From the NCBI GenBank assembly GCA_030631505.1, contig DAOVKX010000004.1, forward strand, positions 1 through 23,871: 23,871 bases of DNA, read 5' to 3'. Each line of letters begins with the position of its first letter. The stretch's first letter is position 1. The stretch comes from Candidatus Nanohaloarchaea archaeon. Lineage in GTDB: Archaea > EX4484-52 > DAOVKX01. Made by a program: the position numbers and the translations under genes. This document shows positions 14,659 to 21,623 of the stretch, piece after piece. The notes under the pieces are model-generated. The model was not told the origin of the DNA. It saw nothing but the letters and a program-made list of their open reading frames with translations, and did no database searches.

Positions 14659-14840
14659 TTAATCACTTATCTGAAGTATTTATTCATATTAGATGTTATC
14701 CCTTATATTTTTTACGATTCCATCAAAAATTATTTTAGTTTTTACAACTCCGACATTACCTAAGATTATTATTCTCATTCTATAGTTAAGGTCGTTAATA
14801 AGCAGACAAACCAAACCAAAAACAAACAGACCTTAATCTA
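14659..14840. other. Spacer upstream of the thioredoxin-CcdA gene
   Basis: AT-rich, no reading frame of note on either strand. It should contain the promoter for the gene at 14658; I see T-rich stretches but no single clear TATA box. With the hairpin array at 14841-14994 it makes a gene-free stretch of 337 bp. Confidence 0.5.
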
Positions 14841-14952
14841 TCCGGGGAAATCAAAGATTTCCTGGATTTTCGAAATTTGGAAAATTTCGAATTTCGAAAA
14901 TTGGGAATTTGGTACAAATTTTCAAAATCCCAGAAATTCTTTTGGAATTTCT
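14841..14952. repeat. Array of four adjacent hairpins
   Basis: Four stem-loops follow one another. First, 14841-14866, an 11-bp stem with one bulged G around AAA. Second, 14866-14901, ATTTTCGAAATT against AATTTCGAAAAT (12 bp); within it an exclusive alternative 14871-14889 has an 8-bp stem. Third, 14903-14931, GGGA/TCCC around AATTTG/CAAATT. Fourth, 14932-14952, AGAAATTC/GAATTTCT with loop TTTTG. The motif GAAATTT or its complement recurs throughout. It lies between the MBL gene and the thioredoxin gene, so it would be 3'/5' untranslated RNA of minus-strand transcripts. Confidence 0.75.
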
Positions 14953-14962
14953 TAGGATATGG

Positions 14963-14994
14963 AAAAGTCATTAGCCCAAAAAGTTATGACTTTT
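14963..14994 (-). terminator. Hairpin immediately after the MBL gene stop
   Basis: AAAAGTCAT at 14963-14971 is the exact complement of ATGACTTTT at 14986-14994 (9 bp, 14-nt loop). On the minus strand it starts 1 nt after the stop codon of the MBL-fold gene and ends in a short T-run, which suits a transcript 3' end. Confidence 0.55.
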
Positions 14995-14995
14995 A

Positions 14996-15778
14996 CTATA
15001 TATTTAATACATCTTTAGTATGAAACCTTTTTGCCCCAATTTTTTTAAATTCAAAGAAAGCATAATCACTTAAACAGTGTCCAGGGTAAATGTGAGCAAT
15101 TTTTTGTTTTTTAATAAATTCAATTGTTTTATCTGTGATTTCTTTTTCAAATAGATGAAAGCCACCTAACAAAGCATAGATTTTTTCTTCTTTGCAGACT
15201 TGCTTAGCATATTCAATTATGTTGCAGAGTCCGGCATGCGAGCATCCGGATACAATTATCAACCCCTTTTTTGTTTTTATAGCTAATGCTGAATCATCCA
15301 AAACAAAATCATCTTTCCCGTTTTCTCTTTTTCCTATAGGATCTATTGCTTCAAAGGGCATTTTCCTTGGAATCTCCCCTAGGAATATTATGTTTTCAGT
15401 TATAAAATAAGGTTCTTTTGAAAGATTGAGTCTAAACTTTTCTTCCATCTCCTTTTTAGAGAATGGTGCACCAATCTGCAGTTCACCATAAAATTTTCTT
15501 TCAAAGCAATCAGGATGAGCCACAATAAATGCTTTAGTGCCTATCAATGCCTTTAACCCATTAGTATGGTCGTAATGGCCATGACTTAATACTATATAAT
15601 CTGTTTTGTTAAACAGGTCAATGTTTAACTTTTTGCTATTATCCAGAATAATGGTGCCTTTTTTATCATTAGAAGTATCAAATAAAATATTATTTCCGTC
15701 AGCTTGCAAATAAACACTAAACCCTGAGCTTTCCTCAGCAAAATGTTCAAGTTCTTTATGCAATATTGATATTTTCAT
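14996..15778 (-). CDS. MBL-fold metallo-hydrolase
   Basis: A 260-residue metallo-beta-lactamase-fold protein. The metal-binding motif is SHGHYDHTNG (His66, His68, Asp70, His71). Further ligand signatures are GCSHAG near residue 195, GGFHL near 220 and YPGHC near 246. This set, with an early FDTS motif at 33-36, matches the COG1237-type family that includes the dihydropterin/aminobenzene phosphate synthases of methanopterin biosynthesis, but members have varied substrates and I would not assign that reaction here. The GGAGATGA before the ATG is a good ribosome binding site. The start lies 23 bp inside the end of the DUF123 gene, so the pair is translationally linked. Confidence 0.88.
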   Translation of the reverse strand: MKISILHKELEHFAEESSGFSVYLQADGNNILFDTSNDKKGTIILDNSKKLNIDLFNKTDYIVLSHGHYDHTNGLKALIGTKAFIVAHPDCFERKFYGELQIGAPFSKKEMEEKFRLNLSKEPYFITENIIFLGEIPRKMPFEAIDPIGKRENGKDDFVLDDSALAIKTKKGLIIVSGCSHAGLCNIIEYAKQVCKEEKIYALLGGFHLFEKEITDKTIEFIKKQKIAHIYPGHCLSDYAFFEFKKIGAKRFHTKDVLNI

Positions 15779-16163
15779 AAACTTTCATCTCCATAGTTTC
15801 AAACATTTTTAAACTTTCTATTTTAAATAAGTGGCTTTCGCACTTGCAATCAGAACAGCCGAAGCCAGTTATGGGCTCTCCGTATCTCGCCGCCTTTTTT
15901 GCTATTTCGCATTCTTCTTTTTTATCTGAAACCTTAAGGTAAACCCCTGCAACTCTCGCATTTTCATTTTCAAGCAGGTAATCTATGTGCCAGAATCTCC
16001 TTTTTTCCTTACTAATGTGTCTTTTAACTCTTTTTTCTAAATTATTCAGCGCAGAACCAATATAGACATACAAGCCATTATACAGTTTAATTTTACCTAG
16101 TTTCCCTATTATAATTTCGCAGTCTTTTAAAACTTCAATAATTAAACAGTAGCTTCCTTTCAT
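15756..16163 (-). CDS. GIY-YIG-like DUF123 protein
   Basis: A 135-residue protein of the DUF123 family, a GIY-YIG-related domain. The signature is GLYVYIGSALNNLEKRVKRH (residues about 30-49), followed by RRFWHIDYLLE, and a C-terminal cysteine group GFGCSDCKCESHLF, a typical end of this family. GIY-YIG proteins are nucleases; DUF123 members are often found alone or fused to DNA repair enzymes, and the native substrate is uncertain. I start at the second of two adjacent ATGs. The 3' end overlaps the MBL gene by 23 bp. Confidence 0.88.
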   Translation of the reverse strand: MKGSYCLIIEVLKDCEIIIGKLGKIKLYNGLYVYIGSALNNLEKRVKRHISKEKRRFWHIDYLLENENARVAGVYLKVSDKKEECEIAKKAARYGEPITGFGCSDCKCESHLFKIESLKMFETMEMKVYENINIA

Positions 16164-16236
16164 CATGACCCGCCGAAGTATTCAAAGTTCAAAAGCCGGC
16201 TGCGTGATATAGTAAACTGTATATGAAGTACTTTAT

Positions 16237-16251
16237 GGGTTCGCACAACCC
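16237..16251. terminator. Short hairpin between aroD and DUF123 genes
   Basis: GGGTT and AACCC pair perfectly around CGCAC in the 140-bp spacer between the aroD stop and the DUF123 start. A wider CCGGC/GCCGG pair encloses it. It may end the aroD transcript or belong to the leader of the next gene. Confidence 0.3.
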
Positions 16252-16303
16252 CCACAGATTGGGAAGATACAAAAAGCTATTGCCGGATTCTGCAAACCTA
16301 TTT

Positions 16304-17095
16304 TCATTTTATGTTTTCTCTCAGGTATTTATCAGTTTCCTTTATTGGCTCCTGCCTGTAGAGTTTAAGCAGCTCTGGCAGAAATGCCCCGTCTTCCTTT
16401 AAACTTATCATTTTATCCAGGGGCAGCTGGCCCGGAGCTGACGTTTCTTTTTCATTATAACCTGCAAAAGTGAGATAACCCCCCAACAAAGGGCCTATAA
16501 CTCTTGACAACTTCCCATGTTCGCCCATTGCCCAGCTGATAACCTTCTCTCCATCGACTGCTCTTTCCTCTACAAAGTCAAGAATCAGTTTGCAGTCGTC
16601 CGGCTTGTTCGCAAAGGTTATTATTTTGTATATATCTGCACCAAACCCGCCCATAATCCGTTTCACGTCTTTTAGCATTTTCAGATTGGAAGGATTGTTA
16701 TAATCATGCCATGATACTACAGCCCTTTTATTATTATCATGCGCCAACTCCATTATTTCTTCAATATATTTTATAGCTGAACAGTCATCATTTTTCAGGA
16801 CATAACCTATGTCAACATCAACCATATGTGTAATAGGCAGTAATTGTTCTACTTTATCAACTGTTGCTTTATCTATCTTTGTTTTACCTTTCGTTTCAAG
16901 AGGTCTGTTAATAGTTATTATATTTTTCACGCCCTGATTTGTTTCAAGATTAGTGAGTTCCTTTAAAGAATCAGGGACAAAGTCATCAAGTTTAAATTCC
17001 GCATATTGGGCCCCACTGGCAATCTCATCATACTTTTTTTGCAGGGGTTGTTCATTATCCGGTTTTACAGTTACAGCAAGAGTGTATTCAGCCAT
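16304..17095 (-). CDS. aroD: 3-dehydroquinate dehydratase, type I
   Basis: Schiff-base enzyme of the shikimate pathway converting 3-dehydroquinate to 3-dehydroshikimate. Catalytic landmarks are visible: AVVSWHDYNN carries the general base His, DIYKIITFAN carries the Schiff-base Lys, GKLSRVIGPLLGGYLTFAG carries the substrate-binding Arg, and SAPGQLPL carries the conserved Ser and Gln of the closing loop. Length (263 residues) is slightly above the typical 220-250; the extra part is a C-terminal helix. I start at the ATG at 17095 (MAEYTLAV) with GTGAG just upstream; the frame is open four codons further. No other shikimate gene is in the window. It is divergent to the transporter gene. Confidence 0.9.
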   Translation of the reverse strand: MAEYTLAVTVKPDNEQPLQKKYDEIASGAQYAEFKLDDFVPDSLKELTNLETNQGVKNIITINRPLETKGKTKIDKATVDKVEQLLPITHMVDVDIGYVLKNDDCSAIKYIEEIMELAHDNNKRAVVSWHDYNNPSNLKMLKDVKRIMGGFGADIYKIITFANKPDDCKLILDFVEERAVDGEKVISWAMGEHGKLSRVIGPLLGGYLTFAGYNEKETSAPGQLPLDKMISLKEDGAFLPELLKLYRQEPIKETDKYLRENIK

Positions 17096-17258
17096 AGACT
17101 CACACATAATAATTAAGCAAAAAATTATAAAAATGTATGCAGAAACCTTGATTATTTTATCCCCCTCAATATATTATTGCTTTTGTCAGGAATAAGCAGG
17201 TATACCCGATATATTCATGGGCAGGGCGGTAATCTGCGTTACAATACAGCAATTAAGA

Positions 17259-17266
17259 TTTAAATA
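17259..17266 (+). promoter_or_regulatory. TATA-like box for the AI-2E transporter gene
   Basis: TTTAAATA lies 50 bp before the chosen ATG at 17316 and predicts transcription from about 17285-17290. This is downstream of the first in-frame ATG (17217), which argues against that early start. Confidence 0.45.
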
Positions 17267-17315
17267 CTCAGGAGGTAATTATTATTTATTGCAGGTAATT
17301 GTTTGTGTGGCGAAG

Positions 17316-18368
17316 ATGAATAAAAAATCGTGGTTTGTCCTTGGTGCGTTGCTGTTTTCAGGTGCTGTATTTTTAACCTATAAATTTCTGGATGTTTTGC
17401 TCTTCAGCGTATTTGTTTACTACATCTCAAGGCCCATATACGCAATCCTGCACAAGTATTTTGGTCACCCAAGCATATCATCATTTATTACCATGCTCTG
17501 CGTTATAACTCCGTTTCTTTTTGCTTTTGTTTACACATTTTACATAGCTACAAAAGAATTAATTGCTTTCCTGAATGTTTACGGCTCAATTCCGATAATT
17601 AACACAATATTGACAGAGTTCAACAGCATGGATAAAATTATGGCAGTCCTGCAGCAACAGGAACTTATCGATATGGTGACTGTTAACTCATCAGCCATTT
17701 TTAAGGTTCTTTCAGGTCTGCTTGCAACGATTCCTATGTTTTTGCTAAAGGTTTTTCTTGTTTTTTCATTGACATATTACATGCAGAAGGACGGTTCAAA
17801 ATTAATTAGTTATGTTCTCAAACAACTGCCTAAAAGCGACTCTCTTGTGGCAGAGCGGCTTTTCAGGGAAATCGACAGGAATTTATTTTATCTTTTCTTT
17901 GGCTCCATTGCAAACGCTTTTCTGACCTCGGTTATAGCATATATCTCTTTCACGACTTTAAACAGCATCGCTCCTGCAGGGCTGGCTGTTCCTTATGTCG
18001 CCCTGATTTCAATACTGATGGGTCTGGCAAGTTTAATCCCTATGCTCGGGTTAAAACTGGTATGGATTCCGATGTATATCTATCTGGTTGCAATGTCTCT
18101 TGTTATAGGGATAACATCAGAAATAGCAATTTACCTTACGATTGCTTTCCTTGTCATTAACTTTGTTATAGATGCAATACCTGACCTCGTAATCAGGCCT
18201 TATATCGCTGCAAGAAGGGTTCACGCAGGTCTGCTGCTTTTTGGGTATATCCTCGGTCCAGTTGTTCTGGGGCTTGTCGGGTTCTTTCTGGGACCGATTC
18301 TCGTAATTATCATAACCTCGTATTTCAGGACTGTTGTTCCCGCCCTGAAGAATCGCTCTTCTGCCTGA
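17316..18368 (+). CDS. AI-2E-family transporter / permease
   Basis: A 350-residue integral membrane protein of the AI-2E transporter family (PF01594 type). Pattern: two close N-terminal helices (WFVLGALLFSGAVFL, LDVLLFSVFVYYISRPI), a third at ITPFLFAFVYTFYIA, a long amphipathic middle, then a helix ending in SLTYYMQKDG, a conserved-looking family feature. Next come the later helices (VPYVALISILMGLASLIPMLG, then a helix near IYLVAMSLVIG, and IPDLVIRPYIAARRVH...GYILGPVVLGLVGFFLGPIL). Family members move diverse small molecules or ions, so a role in autoinducer transport should not be assumed for an archaeon. I reject the upstream ATG at 17217 because the likely promoter lies after it; GTG at 17307 is an alternative. 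The last 44 bp overlap the convergent DUF116 gene. Confidence 0.85.
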   Translation: MNKKSWFVLGALLFSGAVFLTYKFLDVLLFSVFVYYISRPIYAILHKYFGHPSISSFITMLCVITPFLFAFVYTFYIATKELIAFLNVYGSIPIINTILTEFNSMDKIMAVLQQQELIDMVTVNSSAIFKVLSGLLATIPMFLLKVFLVFSLTYYMQKDGSKLISYVLKQLPKSDSLVAERLFREIDRNLFYLFFGSIANAFLTSVIAYISFTTLNSIAPAGLAVPYVALISILMGLASLIPMLGLKLVWIPMYIYLVAMSLVIGITSEIAIYLTIAFLVINFVIDAIPDLVIRPYIAARRVHAGLLLFGYILGPVVLGLVGFFLGPILVIIITSYFRTVVPALKNRSSA

Positions 18369-18888
18369 GCATTTCAATTACCTCTTTTTCAGAAACCCGA
18401 GTGTCTTTGCAACCGCTTTTTTTGAGGGGAACACCCTGGCTTGGCACCCCTGCTCTCGAGCATTTTTCAATTGCCTCGCTTAATTCAAAATAACATGCCA
18501 CACCAGCAACAGCTTTTGGCTTTTCTTTTATCATTATTTTAAAGACCATAGAGCCCCCAGGAACAACATACACTTTATATCCTAATTTTTCAGCTTCCCG
18601 CTTGATGTTTTTAATGGAGCATTCGCCGCATTCCCTGCAGATATATCCTTTGTCTGTCAGTTCTGCCGTGCATTTTTTGCTGTTTCTCAGGCACTGGGGA
18701 AGAAAAAGAATTCTTTTGTTAAAAGGAGCCGATGCAAATGCCTTTCTGTTAAAATCATTTTTGATATTAACATACGCTTCATCTGCAAGCTCTTCATTGA
18801 TTTCAAGAAAGGAAAGCGCAGACTTTACAGCATTTCTTGTGCTAAGGTCCATGCCTAAATTAAGAAGCTTTCTGATTGTTTTTTCCAT
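18325..18888 (-). CDS. DUF116 family protein
   Basis: A 187-residue cytoplasmic protein. The DUF116 pattern is clear: FLPQCLRNSKKC, then CRECGECSI, then GYKVYVVPGGSMVFKIM, then KAVAGVACYFEL, ending with GVPLKKSGCKDTRV. The many conserved cysteines suggest a metal or iron-sulfur site. The biochemical role of DUF116 is not established. No ribosome binding site precedes the ATG; an AT-rich TATAATTATAT stretch right before it suggests a leaderless message or an internal start. It lies 56 bp downstream of rnp2 on the same strand and shares its 3' end (44 bp) with the transporter gene on the other strand. Confidence 0.88.
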   Translation of the reverse strand: MEKTIRKLLNLGMDLSTRNAVKSALSFLEINEELADEAYVNIKNDFNRKAFASAPFNKRILFLPQCLRNSKKCTAELTDKGYICRECGECSIKNIKREAEKLGYKVYVVPGGSMVFKIMIKEKPKAVAGVACYFELSEAIEKCSRAGVPSQGVPLKKSGCKDTRVSEKEVIEMLRQKSDSSGREQQS

Positions 18889-18944
18889 ATATAATTATAG
18901 AAGTAACTATTATAAATTTGGGCAGGTTATCATGATACAGTGGC

Positions 18945-19319
18945 TTATTTACTAAAATCCTCCAAATCAACAAATCCCAGGAATTTTCGTTTTGCCGAGC
19001 GGATTGTACCTGTAACACCAAGGGTTTTGATGATAACAGGTTCATCATTTATCTGCCTGATTGAAGCAAGGGCTGCCCTTACATCTTCGACATGCATGTG
19101 GCCGCATCGCATTATCCCTTTCTTGTTCTGTTGGTCATACAGGTTTGAAGGCACCCATAAAAAGAACTTTGATGTCCCGTACTCGCCGTAAAGCTGGAGT
19201 ATTGTCCACCATATTGAATTAACAACACTGCCAAGGTCAAACTCCTTTTTTGATATTATCTGAAAAGCAAGATATCTCTGTTTTTCTCTTAACGATATAG
19301 GCAAAGATTTCTGGTTCAT
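18945..19319 (-). CDS. rnp2: RNase P protein component 2 (Pop5/Rpp14)
   Basis: Protein subunit of archaeal RNase P, which removes 5' leaders from pre-tRNA. The 124 residues match the usual length. Family features: LREKQRYLAFQIIS at the N-terminus, LYGEYGTSKFFLWV in the second strand pair, GIMRCGHMHVEDVRAALASI as the central helix, and the C-terminal VIIKTLGVTGTIRSAKRKF. GGTG 5 nt before the ATG supports the start. It follows rnp3 by 75 bp on the same strand, the conserved archaeal order, and works with it as a subcomplex in the holoenzyme. Confidence 0.9.
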   Translation of the reverse strand: MNQKSLPISLREKQRYLAFQIISKKEFDLGSVVNSIWWTILQLYGEYGTSKFFLWVPSNLYDQQNKKGIMRCGHMHVEDVRAALASIRQINDEPVIIKTLGVTGTIRSAKRKFLGFVDLEDFSK

Positions 19320-19394
19320 TTTTTCACCAATTAACCAATTTCATACATCATCAATAAAAATGGAAGGAAACGATAAATCTCCTTAATTTCCGAA

Positions 19395-20114
19395 TCATTT
19401 TATCTCCACCCCAGGCATCACGAATTTATTGCTGTTTACTTTTTTTACATGCGTCATCACTCTTTCAGGAGTTTTTGAAACTGAGTCTATGCATGCCACA
19501 ATAGGCAGGCCGCATAAATGTGCAAGGGAAGACAGCTCCCTGCCGGCCCTCATATCCCACACACTTTCTGCCCCGCTTGCTACGATAACCGGTGCGTTGT
19601 ATTTTTCAGCGAGCATTGCGTTTTGTTTCATTTTGCGAAGTACAAATGACCTTGATTTTCTGGATGAGTGCAAAAATTCCCTGAAGTTAAGTTCAATGGC
19701 AACAAAATTTTCTGCTGCCAGCCGTGCCATAACATCATCCATGCCCGAATCTTTTCTTTTAAATTCAGGGTGTATTAAAATATCAACACGTGGGTCTTCA
19801 ACAGCAGCCCGGTTTATTTTTAAATTACCCCCGTAAACCGCCAGAATGTCAACCACATCGCGGACCTGTTTGATTTTGACCTTCAAATCAGAAACTGAAC
19901 CGGCGACCAGTTCAGCGCCTACAAGAATCTCAACCTGCGTTTTTATGCCTTGTATTTCCTTTTTTAATTCTGCCAGCTGTTTTTTGTCTTTGTAATCAAG
20001 AAGGGCAATTGTACTAAGGTTAAGTTTTTCCGCAAAATCCACCACCTCTTTTATTGAACTGCTGCCAATGGAATTATCTGAATAAATATGCAGGTCAAGG
20101 TATTTTCGCATCAT
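19395..20114 (-). CDS. rnp3: RNase P protein component 3 (p30)
   Basis: Protein subunit of RNase P with a PHP-like TIM-barrel fold, partner of Pop5. Signatures: YLDLHIYSDNS at the N-terminus, ILVGAELV, the VDILIHPEF...DSGMDDVMARLAAENFVAIELNFREFL block, then the C-terminal APVIVASGAESVWDMRAGRELSSLAHLCGL. The 239 residues are within the family range. Two adjacent ATGs begin the frame, without a clear ribosome binding site; an AT-rich ATTTATAAAC box about 20 bp upstream suggests a leaderless transcript that begins here rather than read-through from the genes upstream. Confidence 0.9.
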   Translation of the reverse strand: MMRKYLDLHIYSDNSIGSSSIKEVVDFAEKLNLSTIALLDYKDKKQLAELKKEIQGIKTQVEILVGAELVAGSVSDLKVKIKQVRDVVDILAVYGGNLKINRAAVEDPRVDILIHPEFKRKDSGMDDVMARLAAENFVAIELNFREFLHSSRKSRSFVLRKMKQNAMLAEKYNAPVIVASGAESVWDMRAGRELSSLAHLCGLPIVACIDSVSKTPERVMTHVKKVNSNKFVMPGVEIK

Positions 20115-20164
20115 ATAAAAATATTCTACATGAAGGTTTATAAATGGATTTACTGAAAATAAGA

Positions 20165-20275
20165 AAAAATATAAGTAAGGGACACTGCTAGTCTTAAAGA
20201 CCGCATAGCATCCCGGTAATCCTCTAACCGACCTCTAAACCTTCCCAGAACATGCCTGGGATATAAATGATAGTA
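20165..20275 (-). ncRNA. Candidate structured small RNA
   Basis: A gene-free spacer whose minus strand folds well. TCCCAG/CTGGGA (20243-20261) forms a hairpin with a 7-nt loop. GGGA/TCCC at 20179-20214 encloses GCTA/TAGC and GTCT/AGAC around TTA. Between them the heptamer TTAGAGG occurs twice, inside a GGT/ACC pair. An AT-rich TTTAAATAA lies upstream (about 20284-20292), and a T-run (TATATTTTTTCTTA) follows. The G+C content is above the surrounding spacer. I see no tRNA, no C/D boxes and no ACA in the right place. Could also be the leader of rnp3. Confidence 0.4.
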
Positions 20276-20380
20276 TACTCTCTTATTTAAACCATTTTTT
20301 ATACTCCAACATATACGAGAAATAGTGTATATTGCAGTTGTAGAATTACTGAACAATGAACACGCTCTGCAGACTATCGG

Positions 20381-21409
20381 TTAATTTTCAAACAATTCTG
20401 CTACTTCTTTTTCGTCTATTGGTTCTGCTCCTTTTCTGAAACCTTTATTAAATTCTTCTTTCAGTTCTTCCGATTTCTCCCGTTTTCCTTTTGCCCTGTC
20501 GAGCGGCAAAGTATAATCTATCATTTGTTTGTAATAACTTTCTTTTTCTCTTTTTCTTTTTGTTGAGGTATGGTCATTTCTTACCAAGCCAATCTTGCCT
20601 TTTTTTAGTTCAGCAACCATGCAGTTTTGGTCAGAATAAGAATCTGGATGGGGAGTAAGTTCAAGGTCATATAAAACTCGGGATGAAAAGCCGTCCCACC
20701 GCATTAATTTTCTGTAGATATTGAATAAGTCTTTATTTTCCGCGTTTTGTTTTCTCAGCAGTCTTCTCAGTTCGTAAATCCTTAAATCGCTGCCTTTTGT
20801 CGGTAGCTCGCATATCAGGCATGAGGTTTGCTCATCTCCAAAAAATAATCTGTTGAAGTCCATAACATCTACAGGTTTTAAGGGGGCGTTATAACCTAGT
20901 TCTTCATAATACTCAGAAATTAATCCATTAATTTCCAATCCGATTTGAGCGGCTTTTTTTGTTAACACACCGAAAGCCCTATCATGAAAAAGCCCGCATT
21001 GAATAATGGATTGCTCCTCAAAAGTTTCACTTAAAGGTTCATAAATAGGATTTCCTTCTATTTTTACAAGACGACCTACCCTTTCTTTACCTAGTTCTTT
21101 ATGCAATTTTTTGACCATTTCGTAGAATTGCACACAGAGAGAATCCTGCGTTACTTTGACCTTTCCCGATTTCCATAACTGGGTGCTGATTGAAGCATGA
21201 GGGTCTATGCCTTTAAGTTTGTACACTTTGCCATTTTTTTCAATTAATGCGCTTCTACCCTCTGAATTAATTGCCTTTATTTCTCCATCACTTTTTCCCA
21301 CCAAAGGAGTTTCCAATGGGCAATAGCCATTATTACTTTGTCCATCATATCTCCACGGCGCGAGATTTACCTCTGCGCGCACTTCACCAAGCAATTTATC
21401 CAGTATCAT
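20381..21409 (-). CDS. Orphan protein, 342 aa, with possible kinase-like motif
   Basis: I do not recognise a family. The protein is soluble. The N-terminal part has a beta-hairpin pattern, GEIKAINSEGRSALIEKNGK then VYKLKGIDPH (residues 42-71), and the C-terminal half has HPDSYSDQN (254-262) followed by a strand and a NDH (278-280). Together these recall a nucleotide-binding lysine (K64/K66), an HxDxxxxxN catalytic loop and a metal-binding Asp of kinase-like folds, but the match is weak and spacing unproved. The last 50 residues are strongly charged. A TTTAAAG box at 21431-21437, 22 bp before the ATG, and no ribosome binding site point to a leaderless message. It lies between pyrE-like and rnp3. 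Confidence 0.72.
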   Translation of the reverse strand: MILDKLLGEVRAEVNLAPWRYDGQSNNGYCPLETPLVGKSDGEIKAINSEGRSALIEKNGKVYKLKGIDPHASISTQLWKSGKVKVTQDSLCVQFYEMVKKLHKELGKERVGRLVKIEGNPIYEPLSETFEEQSIIQCGLFHDRAFGVLTKKAAQIGLEINGLISEYYEELGYNAPLKPVDVMDFNRLFFGDEQTSCLICELPTKGSDLRIYELRRLLRKQNAENKDLFNIYRKLMRWDGFSSRVLYDLELTPHPDSYSDQNCMVAELKKGKIGLVRNDHTSTKRKREKESYYKQMIDYTLPLDRAKGKREKSEELKEEFNKGFRKGAEPIDEKEVAELFEN

Positions 21410-21430
21410 ATCGTATAATCAAGAAAAAAA

Positions 21431-21437
21431 CTTTAAA
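21431..21437 (-). promoter_or_regulatory. TATA-like box for the 342-aa orphan
   Basis: Minus-strand TTTAAAG with a following T-run, 22-28 bp upstream of the ATG at 21409, the distance expected for a leaderless archaeal transcript. Confidence 0.45.
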
Positions 21438-21533
21438 TCATTTCTTGCAGTTATCTTTGTCTAAATTATGATTTAAGAAGTGCATTTACTGACACAAAGC
21501 ACTTTAGTTAATATACTCTAAAAATATTATTTA

Positions 21534-21588
21534 TTCCCAAGTGGGTTCAATACCCCACAGCTTGCTGTGGATATAATTCACTTGGGAA
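21534..21588. repeat. REP/IS200-like palindromic element
   Basis: TTCCCAAGTG (21534-21543) pairs exactly with CACTTGGGAA (21579-21588). Inside are two competing hairpins: GTGGG/CCCAC around TTCAATAC (21541-21558), and CCACAGC/GCTGTGG around TT (21555-21570). The ...CCCCACAGCTTGCTGTGG core resembles the foldback units moved by Y1 (IS200/IS605, REP-associated) transposases. No transposase gene is nearby, and it occurs once here. The resemblance is from memory. Confidence 0.5.
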
Positions 21589-21592
21589 GACT

Positions 21593-21623
21593 AAAAATCG
21601 CCGGCTTAATTAAGGCGATTTTT
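21593..21623 (-). terminator. Terminator hairpin spanning the pyrE-like stop codon
   Basis: AAAAATCGCC (21593-21602) and GGCGATTTTT (21614-21623) pair over 10 bp. On the minus strand the left arm encodes the last codons (Lys-Asn-Arg), the loop contains the TAA stop and the right arm ends in five Ts. So the coding end and the transcript end coincide. Confidence 0.7.

Noticed and set aside
17217..17315. Upstream in-frame ATG for the AI-2E transporter
   Set aside because: A TATA-like box at 17259-17266 lies downstream of it, the added residues have no membrane-protein character, and the family normally begins near the first membrane helix.
20150..20356. 68-codon minus-strand frame upstream of rnp3
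   Set aside because: No ribosome binding site, unlikely composition, and it crosses the stems of the candidate structured RNA.
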